A program made the translations under genes and the position numbers. The notes beneath the pieces are model-generated. The model was not told the origin of the DNA and did no database searches. It was given only the letters and a program-made list of their open reading frames with translations. A stretch of DNA of 64,000 bases, taken from Pseudomonadales bacterium (GTDB lineage Bacteria; Pseudomonadota; Gammaproteobacteria; Pseudomonadales; Azotimanducaceae). Below, one piece after another: positions 42,754-50,244 of this stretch; position 1 is the stretch's first letter, and each line of letters starts with the position of its first letter. The stretch is taken from positions 1-64,000 of the forward strand of contig JACKNX010000019.1 in assembly GCA_024234635.1 (NCBI GenBank), given 5' to 3'.

Positions 42754-43850
42754 GAACCTGCTCCGGGCAACAGCCTGTCAGCAACCGTGACAAGGTGATG
42801 GGTGAAGGCCGCTGCGTCCATGGTGTGGGGCGCAACCGAAACCGCCTGGCCCGCCCATAAGGGCGATGCATCGTCGCTGCCTTTTACCTCCGCCATTGCG
42901 CGCAGTGGCGCCAGCGCCGAAGCCGCGAGGGGAAAGGTAGGCGCGCTGTCGCTCAAGGGGCCGAGTTCGCGCATGGTCCGGTTGAGCATGCCGCGTGCCG
43001 TCCGACCCGTTAGAACGTTTGTCAGGCGGGTGTGATGGCGCGTCGGATTCGCGAGTGCCTGCCGGTAGAGCGGACCGATCGTACTCTCCGGACAACGCAG
43101 GTACGCGGTACCGATCTGCACGGCGCTGGCGCCAAGGAGGAAAGCCGCGGCCACCCCGCGGCCGTCGGCGATGCCACCGGCGGCGATCACCGGGACGTGC
43201 AGCTTGTCGACCAGCAGGGGCACCAGGGCGAACGTACCTATCTGCGTCTGTGGATCGCAATCGAGGAAGCAGCCACGGTGGCCGCCGGCTTCCAGGCCCT
43301 GCGCGATGACCGCGTCCACGCCGGCTGCCTGCAGGAATTGCCCTTCCGCCAGGGTCGTGGCCGTGCTCAGCACCTTGCAGCCGGCGGTCTGCAGCGCGCG
43401 CACCCAGGTCGGGTCCGGCAGACCGAAGTGAAAGGAGACCACGGGCGGCTGTAGTGCCAGGACCAGCTCAAACAGCTCCCTGTCGAACGGACGACGTGCA
43501 TCCACCAGTGCCGTGGGCGGTTCAAGCCCGTATTCGGCATACAGCGGCCGCAGTTTCTCCAGCCATGCGGCGTTGACCGACGTGTCCGGCACGGGCGGCT
43601 GATGCGCAAAGAAATTCAGCCCGAAGGGGGCGTCCGTAGCCTCGCGGATGACCGTCACGGCCGCCCGAATCTGCGCCGCCGACAGCATCCCGCACGGCAA
43701 CATGCCAAGACCGCCAGCGCGGGAGACGGCAATCGTCAGCGCCGTATCCTGGGCGCCGGCCATCGGTGCCTGGACGATGGCGTGCTGGAGGCCAAGCAGG
43801 CGGGTAATTGCGGTGGGTGGCAAACCGACGCTCCTGTCAGACGCCATCAA
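42750..43850 (-). CDS. Nitronate monooxygenase / FMN-dependent oxidoreductase
   Basis: A 366-residue TIM-barrel flavoprotein of the NMO family that oxidises nitronates with FMN and oxygen. It shows HAIVQAPMAGAQDTALT at the N-terminus, FGLPDPTWVRALQTAGCKV, the catalytic-histidine segment GLEAGGHRG, and IAAGGIADGRGVAAAFLLGAS for FMN phosphate. The family also includes enoyl-ACP reductase FabK, so the natural substrate could differ. It is translationally coupled to the following cupin gene. Confidence 0.85.
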   Translation of the reverse strand: MMASDRSVGLPPTAITRLLGLQHAIVQAPMAGAQDTALTIAVSRAGGLGMLPCGMLSAAQIRAAVTVIREATDAPFGLNFFAHQPPVPDTSVNAAWLEKLRPLYAEYGLEPPTALVDARRPFDRELFELVLALQPPVVSFHFGLPDPTWVRALQTAGCKVLSTATTLAEGQFLQAAGVDAVIAQGLEAGGHRGCFLDCDPQTQIGTFALVPLLVDKLHVPVIAAGGIADGRGVAAAFLLGASAVQIGTAYLRCPESTIGPLYRQALANPTRHHTRLTNVLTGRTARGMLNRTMRELGPLSDSAPTFPLAASALAPLRAMAEVKGSDDASPLWAGQAVSVAPHTMDAAAFTHHLVTVADRLLPGAGS

Positions 43851-43927
43851 CGGCGTTCGACGCAGTTACTGTGCTCAGAGCATGCCATGGTGTGACGATG
43901 AAGTGGGCGTTCCCGCCATCAACCGGA

Positions 43928-44512
43928 TCAGGGCAGGCAGGCGCCCTGTGTGCAGCCGTGACTGGTGTTGGCGTCGTACTGGCGTTCGGTCTCTCGCGCC
44001 TGCTCAAGCAATGCGTGGCCGAGCGCATTGGCGGCACGTGCCACGCCGGCGCAATCGCCTTGCGGCGGCAATGCACCGATGCCGGCATCAATCGCTTCAG
44101 CGGCCTGTCTGGCGATGCGACGATGACCTTCCTCGTGCGCATCGAGCGCCTGCAGGTAGACGGACGCCTCACGGAAACGGGCAAGCGTCTCCCGGCTGGG
44201 CGTGGGCAGCGTGATCGTGACATCGAGATGCGTGGTGACGTTCCGGATCACGCACCCTCCGTTGGCCGCGGTCGTGTTGAAGCGCCAGCGGATGAACCAT
44301 CGCGTGTAACCGTGGTAGAGCGATCCGTGGTCCTGAATGGGCGTGGCGCGGTTGAGCGCCTGTTTCAGCGACTCATCCGCTGTCGCGGTGACGGTGTAGG
44401 TGCGGCGGTCGACGTCCTCCGAGAGCTGGGCCGCGGCGACCGGCGACAGCACGGTCATGGTGAGGCAGAGCAGTGCCCGTATCCGCCGTGTGGGGTTTTG
44501 CCGTTGCCGCAT
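43928..44512 (-). CDS. DUF922 protein, secreted putative metalloprotease
   Basis: About 194 residues from ATG 44512, which begins the signal (RALLCLTMTVLSPVAAAQ). The mature part has the DUF922 motif HEEGH (in LQALDAHEEGHRRIARQ), a probable HExxH-type zinc site, and a C-terminal pair of cysteines (SHGCTQGACLP). Family function is not established. It is convergent with nothing close; the divergent 5' region leads to the fic promoter. Confidence 0.75.
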   Translation of the reverse strand: MRQRQNPTRRIRALLCLTMTVLSPVAAAQLSEDVDRRTYTVTATADESLKQALNRATPIQDHGSLYHGYTRWFIRWRFNTTAANGGCVIRNVTTHLDVTITLPTPSRETLARFREASVYLQALDAHEEGHRRIARQAAEAIDAGIGALPPQGDCAGVARAANALGHALLEQARETERQYDANTSHGCTQGACLP

Positions 44513-44551
44513 CAGTGCACGCGTTGCCGGTTGATCGGCGCAGTAGAACAC

Positions 44552-44828
44552 GCCGGCCTGGCGCCGTACGGACCTGTTTCACGGGACGGGCGCCGGGCGG
44601 AAGGGTGAGACGGGAACTGAAAATCCGCGTGTCGCTCCGTACGGTTTTGGAGCCTCTGTGTTTCGAAGGCGACCATCCGTCAGTTCAGGCCAGAGTGATG
44701 AGGGCGTCGTGACGCGCGACGCTGCCGGAGTATCAGATGCACTTACCTGACGCCTTCGCACTGATCCGGACGATTCCCAGGTTTCCCGTATTGGGTGTGA
44801 CCCCGCCCAATACAGGTATGCCGCCTAC
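44552..44828. other. Intergenic region between DUF922 gene and fic operator
   Basis: No gene is seen here on either strand. It precedes the periodic GGTAAA repeats that control fic and is somewhat lower in GC than its surroundings toward the right end. Confidence 0.45.
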
Positions 44829-44898
44829 GGTAAAGCGAACTTGGCTCATCGGGCGAAATGGTAAATAGAACTTTACTTTAGGCTAAACATGGTAAAGT
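44829..44898 (+). promoter_or_regulatory. 31-bp periodic GGTAAA repeats, fic operator/promoter
   Basis: GGTAAAG, GGTAAAT and GGTAAAG begin at 44829, 44860 and 44891, exactly 31 bp apart twice. ACTTTAC at 44870-44876 and GTAAAGT at 44892-44898 add an inverted repeat with a 15-nt spacer; GTAAA/TTTAC at 44861/44872 form another. The last repeat lies only 11 bp before the fic ATG. The array looks like an autoregulatory operator in a helical-phase pattern. Confidence 0.6.
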
Positions 44899-44908
44899 AT
44901 TCCTTACT

Positions 44909-46060
44909 ATGGCAGCGCAGCTTACAGGCCGATACGTCACCGCTTCCGTCGCCGGCGAATCCTTCGAGGCCTTTGTGCCCGAGCCGCTCCCGCCCAAACT
45001 CGCGGCCAGGGAACTGGCGACCCTCGACGAGCCCCTGCGCACGGCCGAGGCGGCGCTCGCGCGGCTGGACCTCGCCGGCGAAATGATCCCCTCGCTCGAC
45101 CGGTTCCTCTATGCCTTCGTCCGCAAGGAGGCGCTGCTGTCGTCCGAAATCGAGGGCACGCAGGCAACGCTTGTAGACGTGCTCGCCTGGGAACAGACCG
45201 ATCAGGCCGGCGACTCCCGCATCGAGGACATCGAGGAAGTCACGAACTACGTCGCGGCCATTAACCACGCCTTCGAGCAGATCCACTCGCCGAAGGGCGC
45301 GCCGATATCCGTCCGCCTCTTCAACGACTGCCACCGTATCCTGATGCAGGGCGTGCGCGGTGCCAACAAGCAGCCCGGCGAGCTGCGCCGCTCGCAGAAC
45401 TGGGTTGGCGGCAGCCGGCCGGGCAACGCGGTTTTCGTGCCACCACCACCGGAGCGGGTCGCTGACCTGCTGGGCGCCCTGGAGCGTTACATCCATGCCG
45501 AGGATGAGCTGGCGCCCCTGCTGCGTATCGCGCTGGTCCACGTCCAGTTCGAGACCATCCACCCGTACCTGGACGGCAATGGCCGGCTCGGTCGCATGCT
45601 GATCGCCCTCCTGCTCGACCACTGGGGCCTGCTCAAGAGCCCGCTCCTTTACCTGAGCTTGTATCTGAAGCAGAACCAGGCCGCCTACTACCGCAATCTG
45701 TCCGCCATTCGGACGGAAGGGGACTGGATCGGCTGGCTGCGGTTCTTCCTGGTCGGTGTTGCCGGGATTGCCGACGACGCCACCCGCACCGCCCGTGGCC
45801 TCTACTCCCGGGTCGCCGAAGACCGGCGAAAATTGCTCGCAACGCCTGGGGCGACGGTCACCGCTATCCAGCTCTTCGAACAACTACCAGCGCACCCGGT
45901 CGTCACCATGCCGCTGGTGACGCGGTTGCTCGCAACCAGTAAACCGACGGCTGGCAAGGCGATTGAGTTGCTGATCACTGCGGGTATTCTGGCCGAGATA
46001 GGAGAACGCAAGCGGGACCGGCTTTATCGATACCAGAATTATCTGAACCTGCTGGATTAG
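44909..46060 (+). CDS. Fic family protein with N-terminal inhibitory motif and C-terminal winged helix
   Basis: A 383-residue AMP-transferase (or related NMP-transfer) protein. The Fic catalytic motif HPYLDGNGRLGR is at 218-229. A self-inhibitory (S/T)xxxE(G/N) motif, SSEIEG, lies at 78-83 in the N-terminal Fic/DOC-N domain, so activity is probably blocked until relieved. The C-terminus (about 300-383) contains a winged-helix (LVTRLLATSKPTAGKAIELL), suited to bind DNA and perhaps the repeats before the gene. Targets are unknown. It is flanked downstream by a complex repeat, and no antitoxin gene is seen. Confidence 0.9.
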   Translation: MAAQLTGRYVTASVAGESFEAFVPEPLPPKLAARELATLDEPLRTAEAALARLDLAGEMIPSLDRFLYAFVRKEALLSSEIEGTQATLVDVLAWEQTDQAGDSRIEDIEEVTNYVAAINHAFEQIHSPKGAPISVRLFNDCHRILMQGVRGANKQPGELRRSQNWVGGSRPGNAVFVPPPPERVADLLGALERYIHAEDELAPLLRIALVHVQFETIHPYLDGNGRLGRMLIALLLDHWGLLKSPLLYLSLYLKQNQAAYYRNLSAIRTEGDWIGWLRFFLVGVAGIADDATRTARGLYSRVAEDRRKLLATPGATVTAIQLFEQLPAHPVVTMPLVTRLLATSKPTAGKAIELLITAGILAEIGERKRDRLYRYQNYLNLLD

Positions 46061-46126
46061 GCCGATGGTAACTGTGAGCAATACATCCCCTCATCCAACC
46101 AAGTCAGGACCTTGTTGATCTATAGC

Positions 46127-46324
46127 AGGCTGCTGAAAAAGCGGCCTGGTATGCCAGCCAGGGACGGCTAGCCCGAAAATGCAGCGGAAAACGCTGCATT
46201 TGGCGCGAGTCGGCGAAGCCGACGACTGCTGAAACAAGTCCAGGATGGACTTTTTCAGCATCCTCTCATGGAACGAAGTTCCATGCGCGACAGCGCTGGC
46301 AATCGCAACGTGGCAAGCTGATAG
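46127..46324 (+). repeat. Composite dispersed repeat with hairpins (copy B plus inverted-repeat unit)
   Basis: About 200 bp after fic. The left part is bounded by imperfect inverted ends (CTGCTGAAAAAG at 46130 and CTTTTTCAGCAT at 46250). Inside are AAATGCAGCG/CGCTGCATTT with GAAAA loop (46177-46201) and GTCGGC-GAA-GCCGAC (46209-46223). The right part, from about 46225, repeats copy A at 10605 (minus strand) and ends in the common 12-mer AATCGCAACGTG (46300-46311). It looks like a MITE or BIME-type element; no coding potential. Confidence 0.75.
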
Positions 46325-46342
46325 GGCACTGTGATCCTGCGC

Positions 46343-47884
46343 TTACTCCGGCGCGATCTCCAGGGCGGAGCCCGGCCGTATCTCACCGGTCTCATCCCTG
46401 ACGTCAGTGAAGAAACGGACAGCCCCTTCCTTGCGCCGCACCTGCATCGTCGCGAAATTGAAGACGTTGCCTTCCGCGTACAGCACGACCGGTCCCAGCG
46501 TATCGTCCACCTCCGCTGGCGCCGGTCTGCGGATCGCGCTGAGCGGCCCGCTGATCAGTTCGTGCAGCGTCAATGCGTCGCCGTCGCCATCGAAGTCGCC
46601 CCGGTGGCGCATCTGGCTGGCGTAGTGCACGTCCGTGGCCAGCACGACAAGGTTCTTCACGTTGGCGCGATCCCACTCGGCCAGCATGTACAGCAGTTCC
46701 TGTTCGAACCCGGTGCGCTGTTGCAGCGAGCGGGACCACGGCTGTCCGTTGGCATACGCGTCAGCGCCATATATGTGTGCGTCCGACCCGGTCGGGATGG
46801 ACCACGGCACATCGCTGGAGATCACCTTCCAGGTGGCATCGGACTGTCGGACCGCGTTGATCAGCCAGGTGAGCTGCGCATCGCCGAGCATGGTTTTTGT
46901 CCGCCTGTCATCCGCGTCGCGTTCGTCGATGGCGTCGTTGCGGCTGCGATAGGAACGGGCGTCGATCAGGAACAGCTCCAGGTCCCTGCCCCAGCGGAAA
47001 CTGCGGTAGATGCGCTGGGGTTCCGCGCCCGGACCGAGAATCGGGTGGTAGTCGAAAAAGGCCTTCAGACCGCGTTCCACCAGCAAGGGGTATCCGGCAC
47101 GCATGGGCTGGTGCGGGTCGCGCGACCAGGCGCCGCCCATGTCGTTGACGACCTCGTGATCGTCCCACTGCACGTACTGCGGCGTGCTGGCCAGGAAGGC
47201 CTGGAAATTTGCGTCCGCGCGATTGTATTTCCAGTGGTCGCGGTAGATGGCGTCGAGCTGCGCGGCGATCGTCCAGTCGACACCTGCATCGGACACCCCG
47301 GCAAAATCGCCGGGAACATACGCCTTGCCCGCTTCCGGCCCCTGCGCCTGGCAACGGTTGTCCGCGTAGATCATGTCGCCGTTGGCAATGAAGAAGTCCG
47401 CCTTCAGAGCGGTCATGGGCGCGAAGATGCGATAGCCCCCGTCGACCAGGCGGCAGTAACCCTGGCCGCCGAGATCGGCGCCGACGATAAAGCTGACAGG
47501 CTGCGAGTCGTGCGCCCGCGGCGCTGTGCGAAACGTGGCATGCCCTGCGTTTTCGGCCGTTGCGCCGTCGCCCCGGCAGGTTACGCTGACGTCGTACGCG
47601 GTCGCTGGCCTCAGCCCGGTCAGCCGGACCCTGGCCGTGAAGTCGCTCGTTGCCGTCGCCTCGGCCTCGCCCGATACCTTGTTATCGCGGCTGCCAACGC
47701 GCGAGGCCACCACATCGAGGACAGCGGCTGAGCTGCAGCGCCCCCAGACGATGGCTTCGGTGGTGGATACATCGCCGACCGACAGGCCGTGGGTAAGCTC
47801 GGGTCCGGCTGCGGCCGTTGCCGCCTGCGTGCAGAGGCCGACGACCAGCGGGAGGGTGAGAAGCATCATTCGAGTCGTTGGCAT
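46343..47884 (-). CDS. PhoD-like phosphatase, second copy
   Basis: A 513-residue PhoD-family phosphatase/phosphodiesterase. ATG 47884 is preferred: AGGAGG lies 7 nt before it, whereas the in-frame ATG 47890 is only 1 nt after that site. A signal peptide (MMLLTLPLVVGLCTQAATA) precedes GLSVGDVSTTEAIVWGR, and the catalytic motifs follow: FFIANGDMIYADN, VQWDDHEVVNDMGG, FLIDARSYRSRND, LATDVHYASQM and LHELISGPLSA. The two PhoD proteins share layout but differ clearly in sequence, so they are not a recent duplicate. Confidence 0.9.
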   Translation of the reverse strand: MPTTRMMLLTLPLVVGLCTQAATAAAGPELTHGLSVGDVSTTEAIVWGRCSSAAVLDVVASRVGSRDNKVSGEAEATATSDFTARVRLTGLRPATAYDVSVTCRGDGATAENAGHATFRTAPRAHDSQPVSFIVGADLGGQGYCRLVDGGYRIFAPMTALKADFFIANGDMIYADNRCQAQGPEAGKAYVPGDFAGVSDAGVDWTIAAQLDAIYRDHWKYNRADANFQAFLASTPQYVQWDDHEVVNDMGGAWSRDPHQPMRAGYPLLVERGLKAFFDYHPILGPGAEPQRIYRSFRWGRDLELFLIDARSYRSRNDAIDERDADDRRTKTMLGDAQLTWLINAVRQSDATWKVISSDVPWSIPTGSDAHIYGADAYANGQPWSRSLQQRTGFEQELLYMLAEWDRANVKNLVVLATDVHYASQMRHRGDFDGDGDALTLHELISGPLSAIRRPAPAEVDDTLGPVVLYAEGNVFNFATMQVRRKEGAVRFFTDVRDETGEIRPGSALEIAPE

Positions 47885-48024
47885 GAGCATGCCTCCTGCA
47901 TCACGTGGGTGCCAAGGTAGCCGGGCGAACCCTCGCAGTACAGCCCGCGATTACCGGTTGTCGCGTTGCCCGGTGGTGTCTGATGTACTGTTGGCTTCGA
48001 AAGGCGAGGACGGCGGAGGCGGCG

Positions 48025-48813
48025 ATGGCAGAAGGTGATGGAACGAAAGGGCCGGCGGGTTTCATCGTCCGCACGGCGCCGGTATTCGAGCGGGTGGAAG
48101 ACGAACGCCGGCATCGGCTCGAACGTCTTGCCGGCGCGTGTCGCATCTTCGGCAGGGCGGGCTACTCGGAAGGTCTGCTCGGGCACCTCACGGTACGCGA
48201 TCCGGAACATCCCGATCGTTTCTGGGCCAATCCGCTCGGTATCTCGTTCAATCGCATCCGCGTGCGCGATCTCGTTCAGGTTGATCATGAGGGCAGCCTG
48301 CTGCATGGCAGCACGCCGGTGAATCCCGTTGGTGTGCGGTTGCACGCGGCGGTGCACAAGGCCAGGCCGGAAGTAGTGGCCGTTTGTCACGCGCACTCCC
48401 TGTACGGCTCCGCCTGGTCCGCGTTCGGCAGGCCGGTGGCGCCCATCACCCAGGACACGGCCATCTTCTTCGAGGACCAGGCCATCATCACGGAGCCGCG
48501 ACTGGCGCAGGATGCGGCGACGGCGGATCGCTTCGCCGCCGCCTTCGGCGACAAGCGCACTGCCATCCAGGCCGGCCATGGGCTCTTCACCACGGGGCTG
48601 AGCGTGGACGAAGCAGCGTGGCGGTTCATCGGCCTTGACAAGGCATGTCACGTCCAGTTGCTGGTGGCCGCCGCGGGCGGTGAGCCGCAGGAGTGGCCCG
48701 CCGCGATGGCGCGTGGGCTGAAGCAGGCGCTCGGCAGCGCTGAGTTTGCCTGGTTGTCGTTTCAGACCTTGTGGGACGAACTGCTGGCGGAAGGTACCGA
48801 CTTTCTCGACTGA
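48025..48813 (+). CDS. Class II aldolase/adducin family protein
   Basis: A 262-residue protein of the fuculose-aldolase/adducin N-terminal fold. It shows SEGLLGHLTVRDPEHPDRFW, VDHEGSLLHG, LHAAVHKARPEVVAVCHAHSLYGSAWS (two zinc histidines, HAH) and QAGHGLFTTG (third His). It could cleave or epimerise sugar phosphates or act on other carbonyl compounds. ATG 48025 follows GGCGGAGG. Divergent from the phoD-like gene. Confidence 0.85.
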   Translation: MAEGDGTKGPAGFIVRTAPVFERVEDERRHRLERLAGACRIFGRAGYSEGLLGHLTVRDPEHPDRFWANPLGISFNRIRVRDLVQVDHEGSLLHGSTPVNPVGVRLHAAVHKARPEVVAVCHAHSLYGSAWSAFGRPVAPITQDTAIFFEDQAIITEPRLAQDAATADRFAAAFGDKRTAIQAGHGLFTTGLSVDEAAWRFIGLDKACHVQLLVAAAGGEPQEWPAAMARGLKQALGSAEFAWLSFQTLWDELLAEGTDFLD

Positions 48814-48835
48814 TCAATCGCCTGGCGAGCAATCG

Positions 48836-49315
48836 TTATGCATCAGGCTGGCCCCACGACTGCAGTTCCAGGATGTTGCCCTCAGGGTCTGTGACGTAGC
48901 ACCAGTTCACGTTCGCGCCGGTCGTCGTCGTGAGCGTAACAATCTCCCCCACGGCAGAGCCGCCTGCGGCGAGCACTTCCGCGCGTGCGGCGCCTACCGA
49001 CGCCACATCGAAGGCGATGTGGCCGAATCCCGGCCGATTCACCTGCGGGGCGGGGCCTTCCGCCAACCGGGAATAGTGGTAGATCTCCAACGTCGGCGCC
49101 GGGCTGCCCGGCAGGTTGTCGTAGCCCGGCAGGCGCAGATGCACGCCTTGCAGGCTTGCTGCCGGAACAGCTGTGCCCGCCTCCAGCGCTGCGCCGGCGT
49201 AGTTTCTTTCGGGCGGTACCGGCGTGCAGCCGAACACGCGCATGTAGAAGTCCGCCAGCGCGCGCCAGTCGCGCGCAATGAGATTGGTGTGCACGTAGCG
49301 GGCGCCCTGGATCAT
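48836..49315 (-). CDS. VOC family protein
   Basis: A 159-residue VOC protein starting at ATG 49315, which overlaps the stop of phzF-like (ATGA). It shows YVHTNLIARDWRALADFYMRVFGC, GFGHIAFDVAS and YVTDPEGNILELQSW, giving the expected His/His/Glu metal residues. Last gene of the amidohydrolase-phzF-VOC operon. Confidence 0.87.
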   Translation of the reverse strand: MIQGARYVHTNLIARDWRALADFYMRVFGCTPVPPERNYAGAALEAGTAVPAASLQGVHLRLPGYDNLPGSPAPTLEIYHYSRLAEGPAPQVNRPGFGHIAFDVASVGAARAEVLAAGGSAVGEIVTLTTTTGANVNWCYVTDPEGNILELQSWGQPDA

Positions 49316-50244
49316 GCGGGTTGCCTGGTCGGCGGCAGGGAGAACGTACCCTCGCCCAGCCACGTGCTTGCGCCACCCACCTTGAGATGCAGCGTTCCTG
49401 ACTCTGCACGGGAGAGCGAAATGGCGATGCGACTCGCTCGTCCCATGGCGACGCCCTGAAGGCTCTGGAGACGACCGTCTTCCGGAGCGCGGTGCGGAAA
49501 GTAGCGCGCCAGGTAAGCCGCGAGTGGTCCGCTGGCGCCGCCCGTTGCAGGGTCTTCGGCGATTCCGAACACCGGCGCAAACATGCGGCTGTACGTGGTG
49601 ACGTCATCGGCGCCCGCTTCCGTGCTGAACAGATAGACGGGAAGCTCTTCGGTGCCAAGTCGCGCGCAGAGATCGACCAGCGCCTGACGATCCAGCTGCG
49701 CGCGGTCGACCGCAGCGCGGCTGCACAGCGGGACGAAGAGGAACGGTACGCCCGAAGAGACGACCTGTGCCGGCGCCGTATCCGTCGCGATGTCGGTGTC
49801 GACAAGCCGCAACACGCGGGCAAGTGCTGCCGCCTCGTCGCAGCTCGCGGAAAAATCCGGGTCGCGCTGTGCCATCCATGCCAGCGCGAGCTGGTTACCC
49901 GACCACTCCAGTTCCACGGCGGTAGGACCCACCCCGAGTTGCAGGGTCACTCGCGGCGTGCCGGGTGGAATGCGCCCGAGGCGTGCCAGTGCGAACGTTG
50001 TGCCCACCGTGGGGTGGCCGGCCATGGGCAATTCCCGCTGTGGGGTGAAGATGCGCACGCGAAAGTCCGCTGCTGGGACGGTGGTTGGACAGAGAAAAGT
50101 GGTTTCCGGCAGCATGAATTCGCCGGCGATGCGCTGCATGCTGGTGGCAGTCAGGTTGCCAGCGTCAATGACCACGGCCAGCGGATTGCCCGCGAGCACG
50201 GTATCCGTGAAGACGTCCCATCGCTGGTACTGCCACGTGCTCAT
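49312..50244 (-). CDS. PhzF-family isomerase
   Basis: A 310-residue member of the PhzF/DapF-like fold. It shows VFTDTVLAGNPLAVVIDA with the catalytic-glutamate region EFMLPETTFLCP, then RELPMAGHPTVGTTFAL and EDPATGGASGPLAAYL. PhzF itself isomerises a phenazine precursor, but most family members act in unrelated pathways. The ATG 50244 overlaps the amidohydrolase stop (ATGA). No other phenazine genes are present, so phenazine synthesis is not implied. Confidence 0.88.
   Translation of the reverse strand: MSTWQYQRWDVFTDTVLAGNPLAVVIDAGNLTATSMQRIAGEFMLPETTFLCPTTVPAADFRVRIFTPQRELPMAGHPTVGTTFALARLGRIPPGTPRVTLQLGVGPTAVELEWSGNQLALAWMAQRDPDFSASCDEAAALARVLRLVDTDIATDTAPAQVVSSGVPFLFVPLCSRAAVDRAQLDRQALVDLCARLGTEELPVYLFSTEAGADDVTTYSRMFAPVFGIAEDPATGGASGPLAAYLARYFPHRAPEDGRLQSLQGVAMGRASRIAISLSRAESGTLHLKVGGASTWLGEGTFSLPPTRQPA

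Noticed and set aside
49312..50244. Phenazine biosynthesis from the PhzF-like gene
   Set aside because: None of the other phz genes are present, and the family is broad; the neighbours are an amidohydrolase and a VOC protein.
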